From: an uncultured Gemmiger sp.
Lineage (GTDB): Bacteria; Bacillota; Clostridia; Oscillospirales; Ruminococcaceae
Length of the DNA stretch: 51,643 nucleotides
Assembly (NCBI GenBank): GCA_944382785.1
Contig: CALWNO010000016.1
Span: forward strand, 1 to 51,643
Direction: 5' to 3'
The notes under the pieces are model-generated. The model saw only the letters and a program-made list of their open reading frames with translations, was not told where the DNA came from and did no database searches. Numbering within the stretch: position 1 is the first letter of the stretch; every line of letters begins with the position of its first letter. Positions 1 to 6,621 of the stretch are shown piece after piece. The translations under genes were made by a program, and so were the position numbers.

Positions 1-419
1 GAGTAGACGATGATGTCCTCTGGCGCAACATACTTCATGTAAACCTGATAGATGCGGGTGCTGTACTCCATGTAGTATGCCATGCGCGGCGGTGCGATGA
101 TAAAGTCAATGGCAAGGGACGGGTTCTCTTGCAGCTCGGAGAAGAGGTACGACGAGCCTTCCAACCTTCGGCCTGGTGCGTCATGCTGCCGTCCGGCATT
201 TGCCTCCTTGACACGCTGCTTGACTTCAAACAGCCTTCCGCGCCCGGAGATACCGTAGCTCTTGAGAGAGGGTGTGACTGCAAGGCAGATGGTCTTGTCC
301 GTCCGGCTCTCATCCGCAACGACGAGATTTGTGTCCAGCGGGTCTAAGTTTCTCTCGCGGCATTCCACCGAAGCATAAAAGCTTTTCAGGTCGATTGCAA
401 TATAGGTGCGCTGCTTCAT
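1..419 (-). CDS. Y-family DNA polymerase (UmuC/DinB-like), partial
   Basis: Probable error-prone translesion polymerase of the ImpB/MucB/SamB type common on Firmicute mobile elements. Only the first 139 codons are present; the rest lies beyond the left edge. The N-terminus carries the palm motif IAIDLKSFYASVE (residues 6-18), with the conserved metal-binding Asp and the SFYASVE stretch of Y-family polymerases. It continues with LVVADESRTDKTICLAV and KSYGISGRGRLFEVK, also typical. The start is the ATG at 417-419, preceded by a strong GAAAGGAGGC. It is the last visible gene of the leftward XRE-ImmA-kinase operon, which suggests control by the element's repressor system. The family is clear; whether it is mutagenic polymerase V-like or polymerase IV-like cannot be told from this part. 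Confidence 0.9.
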   Translation of the reverse strand, partial: MKQRTYIAIDLKSFYASVECRERNLDPLDTNLVVADESRTDKTICLAVTPSLKSYGISGRGRLFEVKQRVKEANAGRQHDAPGRRLEGSSYLFSELQENPSLAIDFIIAPPRMAYYMEYSTRIYQVYMKYVAPEDIIVY

Positions 420-436
420 GCTTCGGCTGCCTCCTT

Positions 437-982
437 TCACTCGATTCGGTTTTGTCCGCTTTTCAGGTGTGCTTTGATGCTTTCGATTGTTTCAAGAACA
501 GTCTGCTCGGTTGTATCAATCACATTTGCTTCGTATTTCCCTAAATTGCAGAACTGTTCCCACATGACTTCTACTAACTCGGTGTTAGTTTCCAAATCCA
601 GCTTTGACCGTTCCACCGCCCGTCTTAGGGTTGTTTCTCTGGAAGCTCGGAGCACAATGTAATGCACCTCATATCCTTCGCGTGCAGCCCTCAGCCACGG
701 CTCTAAAAACCACGGACCGACAATCCCATCTACATACACATCGTAGCCGCCCCGGACAAATCGTTTTGCAGTCTCCAAAAACGCTTCAATCACCACACCG
801 TTTTGTGCGTTTGACTCCGGCAAATGTGGAGGGATTGCACCTTTTTTGAGATAGTGAAAGAAATCATCTGTCCTAATACAAACGGACTTCTCCATATCCG
901 ATTCCATAGCCGCTTTATCAGCCACAGTGCTTTTACCTGTCCCAGGCGACCCGGTTATAATAGTGATTCTTCCGTGTGTCAT
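437..982 (-). CDS. P-loop NTPase, kinase-like (AAA family)
   Basis: Small 181-aa ATP-binding protein with a Walker A motif GSPGTGKST at residues 11-19. The sequence IRTDDFFHYLKKG (from about residue 36) resembles the acidic substrate-binding segment of zeta-toxin, chloramphenicol phosphotransferase and nucleoside-kinase-like P-loop proteins. The region around residues 105-140 (VLRASRETTLRRAVERSK) has the Arg-rich lid expected of a small-molecule kinase. The substrate is unknown. It sits 17 bp upstream of the Y-family polymerase and 61 bp downstream of immA in the same leftward transcription unit. No cognate antitoxin is adjacent, so a toxin role is not supported by context. It could be a phosphotransferase for a nucleotide or antibiotic. 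Confidence 0.75.
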   Translation of the reverse strand: MTHGRITIITGSPGTGKSTVADKAAMESDMEKSVCIRTDDFFHYLKKGAIPPHLPESNAQNGVVIEAFLETAKRFVRGGYDVYVDGIVGPWFLEPWLRAAREGYEVHYIVLRASRETTLRRAVERSKLDLETNTELVEVMWEQFCNLGKYEANVIDTTEQTVLETIESIKAHLKSGQNRIE

Positions 983-1043
983 CTAATCAGCATCCTCTTG
1001 TTTCTGTTCATGTAATATTGCTTTTTTCTTTGTGCTCGCTTGC

Positions 1044-1553
1044 CTATCTTAAAAAGTCGCTACGATGCTCAATCCGGCGAAGATCATATCCGGTTTCCGC
1101 CAGATGCGCAATCTTCAAAGCGACAAGATTGATGTCTGTTCCCATTGCACGAGCTATCTGCTCAGATGTGTAGCCGTACCCGTAAATGTAGTCAAGCACT
1201 TCGTTCGTATCAAGCAGTATTTCGGCGGCGACAATGTTTGCCTCATACTCCGGCTTCGTGGTCATGTCGTACAGCATAAACTCTTTCAGGGCATTGTCTT
1301 TAGCAAGGCTTCTATGTAATTGATCGTGACCCAGCTCATGGGCGCAGACGATTCTCTGCATTTTCTCACTAAGATTGTCATTGATGATGATAAACCGGTT
1401 TCGCTTGATTACCCTGTACATTCCTTTTAGCGATGCAAGGTCTTTGCAAAACATGACCTCCACACCGATTTGCCGGGCAATGCAAAAAGGGTCTCTTGTC
1501 TCACAGCGTCTCACAAGATCACTTCCGATCTTTGAGAGGTTTCTGGCATCCAT
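1044..1553 (-). CDS. immA: ImmA/IrrE-family metallopeptidase
   Basis: Putative zinc metalloprotease of 169 aa. The motif HELGH lies at residues 72-76 (CAHELGHDQLH), and a downstream EYEANIVAAEILL segment supplies the probable third zinc ligand Glu. In ICEBs1 and related elements such peptidases cleave the adjacent XRE repressor (ImmR) and so relieve repression after DNA damage; the same order (repressor then peptidase) is seen here with a 60-bp gap. I chose the ATG at 1551-1553 because GGAGGTGGGATA precedes it. An upstream in-frame start 12 codons earlier has no such site. The catalytic motif is intact. Its target is inferred from context only. Confidence 0.85.
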   Translation of the reverse strand: MDARNLSKIGSDLVRRCETRDPFCIARQIGVEVMFCKDLASLKGMYRVIKRNRFIIINDNLSEKMQRIVCAHELGHDQLHRSLAKDNALKEFMLYDMTTKPEYEANIVAAEILLDTNEVLDYIYGYGYTSEQIARAMGTDINLVALKIAHLAETGYDLRRIEHRSDFLR

Positions 1554-1613
1554 TATCCCACCTCCATTCGTGGGGCCATAATAGAACAAGGGACGTTCAT
1601 CGATACGATGAAC

Positions 1614-2033
1614 TCATTTCTGTGCCCCACCGTCGCGGTACTTTTTCGGCGTGTATTTCTTGTTCTTGGCTTTTGCGATCCAATAGGCATCGTTCAATGC
1701 TTTCATCGCGCCATCAAGCGCGTCTTCGCTCAAAGAACCACCAGCGAACATACCGGTTACTTCGGAGACCAGCTCGTCAATGTCCCGGGCCGCCTTCGAG
1801 CCGCCTTTTTCATGGGCAGCAACAACAAGCATTCCACTCTGTCCCAGAAGATACTCAGGGGTGGTATCTAAAACTTTTGCGATTCTCTCGACAATTTCAT
1901 ACTTCGTGGGCTTACGGGAACCCATCTCATAATTCTGAATTGTCCTCGTACTTACAGATACCTTTTCCGCAAGCTGTACCTGTGTGAGATTCGCTTCCAA
2001 CCTTTTTTCCTTTAGCCTGTCCTTGAAGCTCAT
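1614..2033 (-). CDS. immR: XRE-family (Cro/CI) repressor, ImmR-like
   Basis: 139-aa repressor with an N-terminal helix-turn-helix at about residues 5-60 (LKEKRLEANLTQVQLAEKV, then the recognition helix around VSTRTIQNYEMG). A C-terminal part of about 75 residues probably mediates oligomerisation and contains the region an ImmA protease would act on. The start is the ATG at 2031-2033 with AGAGGTGCCTT in front. Upstream lie repeated palindromes matching a CI-like operator ladder, and one of them fills the spacer of the divergent promoter. Together with immA this forms the lysogeny-like switch of integrative conjugative elements. Function is inferred from family and context. Confidence 0.88.
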   Translation of the reverse strand: MSFKDRLKEKRLEANLTQVQLAEKVSVSTRTIQNYEMGSRKPTKYEIVERIAKVLDTTPEYLLGQSGMLVVAAHEKGGSKAARDIDELVSEVTGMFAGGSLSEDALDGAMKALNDAYWIAKAKNKKYTPKKYRDGGAQK

Positions 2034-2062
2034 AAGGCACCTCTTTCTAAATTTTTCTGCGA

Positions 2063-2175
2063 ACACGAACAGATGTTTCATGCTACCCGTTGACACGAAA
2101 CAGATGTTCGTGCTATACTCTGTTCAACACGAACGCAACTTTCGTGTTCATGATAACACACGAACAGTTTGTGTG
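2063..2175. promoter_or_regulatory. Operator ladder between divergent operons
   Basis: Repeated sites with half-site ACACGAA and spacing ACACGAA-N7-TTCGTGT. Site 1 begins at 2063 (one mismatch), site 2 at 2093 (ACACGAAACAGATGTTCGTG), site 3 at 2127 (perfect 7-7-7 palindrome). A degenerate fourth copy, ACACGAACAGTTTGTGTG, is at 2158-2175. Start-to-start distances are 30, 34 and 31 bp, close to three helical turns, which suits cooperative binding on one DNA face. The likely ligand is the XRE repressor encoded to the left. Confidence 0.8.
2090..2119 (+). promoter_or_regulatory. Consensus sigma-70 promoter of rightward element operon
   Basis: A perfect -35 box TTGACA at 2090-2095, an 18-bp spacer, and a -10 box TATACT at 2114-2119. 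Operator site 2 (2093-2112) occupies the spacer and overlaps the -35 box; site 3 begins near the expected transcription start. Repressor binding would therefore block this promoter. It reads toward the gene at 2236. Confidence 0.8.
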
Positions 2176-2235
2176 TCAATGCAATACGCAGGATTCCAGT
2201 CATTTCGAGAGTTATTCTTTGAACGGAGGTCGATT

Positions 2236-2496
2236 ATGCTGAACACAAGATGCCGGAAGGCTTATGTCTCCGTAAATGTAGATATTGATGAGGAAGGGGA
2301 TGTGCAGCCCTGCTACATTCGTTGGGATAATGGCTTAATTTATCAGATTGACCAAATACTCTACAAGTGTCGGGCCGCCTCGAAGAAAGTGGGCGGCGGA
2401 GGAATTCGCTACACGGTATTGATCAGAGGGAAAGAATCCTATCTCTTTCAGGAGGGTAGCAAGTGGTTTGTAGAAGCGAAGGTGAAGCGACCATGA
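2236..2496 (+). CDS. Hypothetical protein, small, element-borne
   Basis: 86-aa protein that I do not assign to a named family. The N-terminal half is acidic (VDIDEEGDVQP) and the C-terminal half is basic and beta-rich (YTVLIRGKESYLFQEGSKWFVEAKVKRP). The sequence CYIRWDNGLIYQIDQIL around residues 26-42 suggests a small beta-barrel fold. No signal peptide, membrane segment or metal-binding motif is visible. The ATG at 2236 follows ACGGAGGTCGATT. Its stop codon overlaps the start of the next gene (ATGA), so the two are translationally coupled. Being first in the operon driven from the operator region, it is probably an early-expressed partner of the ImmA-like peptidase that follows. Confidence 0.7.
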   Translation: MLNTRCRKAYVSVNVDIDEEGDVQPCYIRWDNGLIYQIDQILYKCRAASKKVGGGGIRYTVLIRGKESYLFQEGSKWFVEAKVKRP

Positions 2497-3227
2497 TCCT
2501 TTCCTATATTCAACTTGAAGAAATAGCTGCCGCCGTAGTCAAAGACTTTAACCATTTCTTTTTTGGGGATAAGCACGACCAGAACAGATATGTGCCGCAA
2601 GCGACACCCATTGATTCGTTGGCAAAGGAGTATCTCGGGTTGACGGTTCGCTTCATCCATCTGTCTGCTGATGGCAATCTTTGCGGCCTGACCTCCTATG
2701 TGGACACGGAGTATGTCATAGAGGAAATGGGAGTACAACGTACCATTTTACTGAAAAGGAATCAGGTGCTTTTGGATGATAGTTTCGTTCGTCCTGGCCA
2801 AGTGTATAAGCTCTGCGGAAAGCGGCGGTTTACTTTGGCACACGAATGCGCCCACCAAATTCTGTTCCAGATGGAGTCCGAGGAAGGAAAGCGTATCTGT
2901 GAGAGGAAATACTCTGCGCGAACCGCTTATTCGCTTCGTGATCTGAAAACCCGCGAGGATTGGAATGAGTGGCAGGCTAATGCACTGGGGGCAGCCATTC
3001 TGATGCCACCCGCTGAGATTGAGCGAGCTATGTGGATGTTCGCTCAATGCCGTAAACTCGTTAACTATGAGGGGAGGTTCTCTTACCCGGACAAGTTGGC
3101 GCTCAAGCTACTCTGTGATTCCCTTGGCGTATCAAAAGCCGCAGCTATCATTCGCCTACGGCAACTTGGCTACATGGAAGATCGCCCCTACGCAGAATTC
3201 ATTGACCCGTTGGAGGTGTGGCCATGA
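2493..3227 (+). CDS. Second ImmA/IrrE-type metallopeptidase
   Basis: 244-aa putative zinc metallopeptidase. The active-site helix FTLAHECAHQIL contains HECAH at residues 117-121. A second helix, WNEWQANALGAAILMP (about 154-170), supplies the expected Glu ligand. An N-terminal extension of about 100 residues, absent from the 169-aa ImmA on the other side of the operators, may recognise a partner. Residues 175-244 have a helical tail ending in a winged-helix-like segment (LKLLCDSLGVSKAAAIIRLRQLGY), as often follows this domain. The start ATG at 2493 overlaps the previous stop and the 3' end overlaps the next start, so three genes are coupled. The substrate is unknown; the preceding 86-aa protein is a candidate. 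Confidence 0.8.
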   Translation: MILSYIQLEEIAAAVVKDFNHFFFGDKHDQNRYVPQATPIDSLAKEYLGLTVRFIHLSADGNLCGLTSYVDTEYVIEEMGVQRTILLKRNQVLLDDSFVRPGQVYKLCGKRRFTLAHECAHQILFQMESEEGKRICERKYSARTAYSLRDLKTREDWNEWQANALGAAILMPPAEIERAMWMFAQCRKLVNYEGRFSYPDKLALKLLCDSLGVSKAAAIIRLRQLGYMEDRPYAEFIDPLEVWP

Positions 3228-3460
3228 GCAAAAACATTCGCATTACAGAACCATCTCCCGAGATGATGGGGAAAATCATTCAAGCACGAAAGGCCATCGC
3301 CGAACAAAAGCCGAGGTATATCAAATGCCCTTATTGCCAGCACAACTCCATTGTAGTGTATGAAGATACCAGAGGCCATGTCGAAACAAAATGCAAAAAA
3401 TGTGGGAAAATTACTGTTTTTGATGTTCTGAACATGAGAAGAATCAGAGTCAAATTCTAA
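3224..3460 (+). CDS. Zinc-ribbon protein
   Basis: 78-aa protein with paired CPYC (residues 35-38) and CKKC (57-60) knuckles separated by 18 residues, which together form a classical zinc ribbon (IKCPYCQHNSIVVYED...VETKCKKCGKITVFDV). The basic C-terminal tail MRRIRVKF suggests nucleic-acid contact. The ATG at 3224 overlaps the preceding stop codon by four bases, and the gene ends the rightward three-gene operon. It resembles small Com-like or transcription-factor-type ribbons on mobile elements, but no specific role can be given. Confidence 0.75.
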   Translation: MSKNIRITEPSPEMMGKIIQARKAIAEQKPRYIKCPYCQHNSIVVYEDTRGHVETKCKKCGKITVFDVLNMRRIRVKF

Positions 3461-3499
3461 TGGGAAAAATTAAAATCAAATAAGCATAGCTGAGCTGTG

Positions 3500-3597
3500 G
3501 AGCCGCCTGACAGGTGTAGTCATCCTAATGCCGCATGAGCAGAGTCGAAAGACTTTGCTTATCGGTATGGAATGAAACTAACACCGTCATGCGGCTC
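3500..3597 (+). ncRNA. Rod-like structured RNA, candidate leader element
   Basis: The whole segment folds into one long interrupted hairpin. Helices visible by eye: GAGCCGC 3500-3506 with GCGGCTC 3591-3597; TGAC 3508-3511 with GTCA 3586-3589; GGTGT 3513-3517 with ACACC 3581-3585; ATGCCG 3528-3533 with CGGTAT 3563-3568; AGCAGAGTC 3538-3546 with GACTTTGCT 3551-3559. A GAAA tetraloop closes it. No T-run follows, so it is not a plain terminator. It lies in the leader of the sigma-like gene at 3647. I do not recognise a known riboswitch or ribozyme class. Confidence 0.55.
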
Positions 3598-3601
3598 TTA
3601 A

Positions 3602-3646
3602 TGTCTTGCCTTTCCGTTGGTCCACGCCAGCGGAAAGGACAAGACA
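3602..3646 (+). promoter_or_regulatory. Hairpin sequestering the ribosome binding site of the sigma-like gene
   Basis: TGTCTTG (3602-3608) pairs with CAAGACA (3640-3646), and CCTTTCCG (3609-3616) pairs with CGGAAAGG (3631-3638), giving 15 base pairs with one bulged A at 3639. The 3' arm contains the Shine-Dalgarno GGAAAGG and ends directly against the ATG at 3647. Translation should be off unless the hairpin is opened. Confidence 0.75.
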
Positions 3647-4120
3647 ATGAAAACGCCTGCCAATTTTGAGTACGACCTGTGGGTATCCGAGGACGGGAAA
3701 TGCATGGTTCGCATAAAGCGTACCGGAGAAACCTGCGAGGTAAGCAGGGAGACCATGAGATTACTTCGCTGTGAGGAGAAAAGGCTTAGAAGGTCACAGA
3801 CGGGGGTCCCTGTTTCAGGTTGCCATGAGGATGAGAAAAAGGCTCTTCTCTCTTTGGATTATGTGAGTGTGGAGGATGCAGAAGAAATGAGCCCAGCCTG
3901 GTTAGAAGATCACACAAGCATTGAGAACGATGTTGAGGTGCAAATTCTTGAACGGGAATTTCGGGCTTCTCTGACACTTGTCCAACGCGAAATATATGTT
4001 TCTTGCATTCTGAATGGCTTGAGCTATAAGGAGTTTGCCGCCAGAAAAGGCGTTACCTACCAAAGTGTTCAGCAGGCAATTCTGCTGATTCGCAAAAAGG
4101 CAAAAAAATTCTTCAAATAA
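3647..4120 (+). CDS. Sigma-70 region 4-like protein
   Basis: 157-aa protein whose C-terminal 60 residues (from about LEREFRASLTLVQREIYVSCILNGLSYKEFAARKGVTYQSVQQAILLIRKKAKKFF in parts) have the helix-turn-helix layout of sigma region 4 as in Tn916 orf7-type and other element-borne sigma-like regulators. The N-terminal part (YDLWVSEDGKCMVRIKRTGETCEVS) is a small beta-rich domain without a recognised match. The ATG at 3647 is set by GGAAAGGAC, which is itself locked in a 15-bp hairpin. It may activate recombinase or transfer genes of the element. It could also act as a DNA-binding regulator without core polymerase binding, since no region 2 is present. Confidence 0.75.
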   Translation: MKTPANFEYDLWVSEDGKCMVRIKRTGETCEVSRETMRLLRCEEKRLRRSQTGVPVSGCHEDEKKALLSLDYVSVEDAEEMSPAWLEDHTSIENDVEVQILEREFRASLTLVQREIYVSCILNGLSYKEFAARKGVTYQSVQQAILLIRKKAKKFFK

Positions 4121-4136
4121 ATCTTGGAGGATACTT

Positions 4137-4232
4137 GTGTTTCAATACATTTCTGTCCGTTGTATTTTGAAGAAGCTAAATGCAGATTCATGGCATCTTG
4201 AAAATAGAATAGACAGCATTTTTGGTACATAA
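4137..4232 (+). CDS. Possible 31-aa small protein
   Basis: Short ORF beginning with GTG at 4137, preceded by TTGGAGG at 4124-4130. It encodes a mildly basic, aromatic-containing peptide (MFQYISVRCILKKLNADSWH and 11 more residues) ending at TAA 4230-4232. It starts 16 bp after the sigma-like gene. The good ribosome binding site supports translation; nothing else is known, and it could be spurious. Confidence 0.35.
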   Translation: MFQYISVRCILKKLNADSWHLENRIDSIFGT

Positions 4233-4565
4233 CCCATGCATGAGCGAATCAGGCGCGCCGCCAAGAAGGACAAGCCAAGGAGGTGATGAACGGGCTGTCC
4301 TGAGCGATCAACGCAAGCCTGAAGCCCGGAGGTGGCACGTCGGGAGCGCGGTGACTGCATGGGGAATTAAAGATACTTCCTCACGGCCTCCTAAAGACTT
4401 GGGGGGAACCCTGCGGCGCACGAGTAAAACGACGCTGCGGAGTTATGACATCCGCGCCAGCGGAGACCAGGAATGTTCCCATCGTCAGGGGTGCGTGGCA
4501 AATGTGACGAAATATCTATTGCGTGATAATCTGTGGGCGCACTGGAGAGCTTTCCAGTGCGCCCA
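4233..4565 (+). ncRNA. Structured, apparently non-coding stretch before the recombinase
   Basis: No convincing coding region lies here, but several helices do. They are CGGGCT 4291-4296 with AGCCCG 4323-4328; GTGA 4351-4354 with TCAC 4381-4384; GCGGCG 4413-4418 with CGCTGC 4433-4438; TCCGC 4451-4455 with GCGGA 4460-4464 (GCCA loop); and a perfect 13-bp stem TGGGCGCACTGGA 4534-4546 with 4553-4565. The last stem has no T-run. The GC content is higher than in the flanking element genes. It may be a structured RNA or a recombination/transfer region; I cannot name a class. Confidence 0.4.
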
Positions 4566-4592
4566 TTGGTTTATACAAGAGGAGCTAACATT

Positions 4593-4700
4593 ATGAAACA
4601 TAACACAGACACAATCGCACTGAAACTGGTTCATATGATGTTTTGCAAGGGCCTGATCAACAGTGTCATATATTATCAGGTCTTGAACCGATACGCATAA
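4593..4700 (+). CDS. 35-aa conserved-type small protein before recombinase
   Basis: Short ORF from ATG 4593 to TAA 4698-4700, preceded by AAGAGGAGCTAACATT, a good ribosome binding site. The peptide reads MKHNTDTIALKLVHMMFCKG followed by LINSVIYYQVLNRYA. The hydrophobic-aromatic composition with KLV..M..KGLIN....Y resembles short helical proteins often seen next to element recombinases. I infer a real gene from the start signal and codon order. It could be an excision accessory factor, but there is no direct evidence for this. Confidence 0.5.
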   Translation: MKHNTDTIALKLVHMMFCKGLINSVIYYQVLNRYA

Positions 4701-4785
4701 AATGTCAAGCATATCAATAGGCGTATCCGTATCCTAAACAAATGTAGCCTTCCTCTTTATACTCAAAGCGGAAGGAGGAAATGGT

Positions 4786-6564
4786 ATGGACGGTATGCAA
4801 CAACTATACTTCGGGAATCTGGCCCTAGACCCCAACCGGCAGCGCCAGATCGTTTATTATGGTCGTGTTTCAACAGAGCATGAGGCGCAGTTAGAGGCGC
4901 TGGAAAAGCAAATGCAGTGGTATGAGGATCAGACCAGGTACCACCCGAACTGGACCGTTGTAGGTCGATACATAGATGAAGGTATTACGGGAACGCTGGC
5001 TAAAAAGCGCCCGGCTTTCATGCGGATGATTGAGGATGCAAAGCAGCGGAAATTTGATCTTATTGTTACCCGTGAGGTGTGCCGCTTTGCCCGCAATACT
5101 GTGGATACCTTGGTATTGACCCGAGAACTAAAAAACTATGGGGTTGAGGTTTACTTTGTGTCGGACAATATCTGGACATTGGACGGCGACGGTGAGCTTC
5201 GGCTCACAATCATGGCTACACTGGCCCAGGAGGAAAGCCGCAAAATATCAGAACGGGTCCGAGCTGGACAAGCTGTTAGTCGTGAGAATGGCGTCTTATA
5301 TGGGAACGGCAATATCATCGGCTATGACCGCGTAGACGGGACCTATGTTATCAACCCCGAACAAGCCGCAACCATCCGAACAGTCTTTGAATTGTACGCC
5401 CAAGGTTTTGGTCAGAAGGAAATCGTGAATGAGCTGACGCGACGCGGCTGCAAGGACGGCAATGGTAATGTGAAATGGTCTTGTGTCAAAATCAGCCGGA
5501 TACTTCGCAATGCCACCTATATGGGGTATGTTTGCTACAACAAGTCCAAGGTCAACAACTTTCTGGAAAAGAAGCGTATTAAAAATCTGGATGAAGATAC
5601 CTTTGTTCTCAAGAAAGGTGATTTTGAGCCGATTGTTTCAGAAGCTCTTTGGAGGCGATGTGAGTGTATCCGAAAAAGCCGAATCCAGAAATATCAAATG
5701 CCTTCCGGTGAGGAACGGCGGCGAGGCACGAGGATTCCACAACACCTGTGGGTTAAAAAGCTCCGGTGCCGCTGCGGTTCGGGATATAACCGCTTCAAAT
5801 GGAGAGTTCTTCAAGATGGTACGCCAATCTATGGATACCAATGTAATTACCGCACACAAAGTCCCGCCAAGAGCTTTGTGGAGAAAAACCATCTCACCGG
5901 TCAAAAGAGTTGCGATGCCATTTCCATTTGCGAGTGGAAGTTGGACCTGATGGCCAAGCGAATTTTTGAGCAACTCTGGGGAGATCAGAGAGAGGCAGTT
6001 CTGAAAGCCTGTCAGATGGTCGAATCCTGCATGGCAGCTGTGGCTATGCAATCTGATGCTGGCAATGCAGAACTTCAGCGAAAAGCTAACAAGTTGGAGC
6101 AGCGGATTTTGAACCTGGGGCAGATGCGCGCAGACGGTGAACTGACAAAAGAGCAGTTTCACAAGCTGTATAGTCAAGCTACAAAAGAGCTGGAGGCGCT
6201 CCAAAGTAAAATGGGCGGCCAGTCAAATGAGCCGGAAAGTGCAAGCAGGTTTGACCTGGATAAAATCAAGAAGGGTCTGTCCCAAATGGTAGACATCTCC
6301 ACACCGAGAATTTCAGAAGCGCTGATCGAGGAATTTGTGGAAGTGATTACTCCCGTTAAAAACCATCATTACCGTTGGAAGCTGAACTTTGGTGAATCCA
6401 AAACGCCTCAGGAGCGGAGTAATCTTCTGGAACCCGAAAATCCTCCGGTGCTGGCCTTCACGATAGACTTTGAGACTGCCCGCAAATTCCGATACGCAAA
6501 CGGCCTGCCGACTCAGTTCCGCAAGCGAGATTGGAATGACTTAACCGTTGAAGTGTATCTGTAA
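4786..6564 (+). CDS. Large serine recombinase (integrase) of the element
   Basis: 592-aa site-specific recombinase, probably responsible for integration and excision of the element. The N-terminal resolvase domain (about residues 21-165) contains YYGRVSTEHEAQ with the catalytic Ser29, and the conserved TREVCRFARNTVD and LAQEESRKISERVRAG segments. A recombinase domain follows (about 180-290: GYDRVDGTYVINPEQA...FELYAQGFGQKEIVNEL). A zinc-ribbon segment starts near residue 325 (RCRCGSGYNRF), and a coiled-coil (about 420-485) precedes the C-terminal DNA-binding part. Length suits large serine integrases. GGAGGAAATGGT precedes the ATG. It is the last element gene before chromosomal ppdK, as expected for an integrase next to an attachment site. 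Confidence 0.93.
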   Translation: MDGMQQLYFGNLALDPNRQRQIVYYGRVSTEHEAQLEALEKQMQWYEDQTRYHPNWTVVGRYIDEGITGTLAKKRPAFMRMIEDAKQRKFDLIVTREVCRFARNTVDTLVLTRELKNYGVEVYFVSDNIWTLDGDGELRLTIMATLAQEESRKISERVRAGQAVSRENGVLYGNGNIIGYDRVDGTYVINPEQAATIRTVFELYAQGFGQKEIVNELTRRGCKDGNGNVKWSCVKISRILRNATYMGYVCYNKSKVNNFLEKKRIKNLDEDTFVLKKGDFEPIVSEALWRRCECIRKSRIQKYQMPSGEERRRGTRIPQHLWVKKLRCRCGSGYNRFKWRVLQDGTPIYGYQCNYRTQSPAKSFVEKNHLTGQKSCDAISICEWKLDLMAKRIFEQLWGDQREAVLKACQMVESCMAAVAMQSDAGNAELQRKANKLEQRILNLGQMRADGELTKEQFHKLYSQATKELEALQSKMGGQSNEPESASRFDLDKIKKGLSQMVDISTPRISEALIEEFVEVITPVKNHHYRWKLNFGESKTPQERSNLLEPENPPVLAFTIDFETARKFRYANGLPTQFRKRDWNDLTVEVYL

Positions 6565-6590
6565 TTCAAATAAATGGGTATAAAACAAAA
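6565..6590. other. Probable right end / attachment junction of the element
   Basis: The element must end after the recombinase stop at 6564 and before or within the T-tract of the ppdK terminator, which is best read as native chromosomal sequence. The 8-bp word ATTCAAAT occurs at 6564-6571 and again at 6624-6631, beyond the terminator. The core dinucleotide cannot be set without the left end. Confidence 0.4.
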
Positions 6591-6621
6591 ACAAGCGCAC
6601 CGCCATAGACGGTGCGCTTGT
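6591..6621 (-). terminator. Intrinsic terminator of ppdK
   Basis: A perfect 12-bp stem, ACAAGCGCACCG (6591-6602) with CGGTGCGCTTGT (6610-6621), and a 7-nt loop. On the minus strand it is followed by GTTTTTGTTTTAT, a good U-tract. On the plus strand no U-tract follows, so it mainly serves ppdK. Confidence 0.9.

Noticed and set aside
437-982. Zeta-type toxin in a toxin-antitoxin pair
   Set aside because: The P-loop and fold are suggestive, but no epsilon-like antitoxin is adjacent and the gene is embedded in a repressor-protease-polymerase operon.
4222-4596. 124-codon open frame over the structured block before the recombinase
   Set aside because: Composition is irregular, the putative start lacks a ribosome binding site, and helices explain the sequence better than coding.
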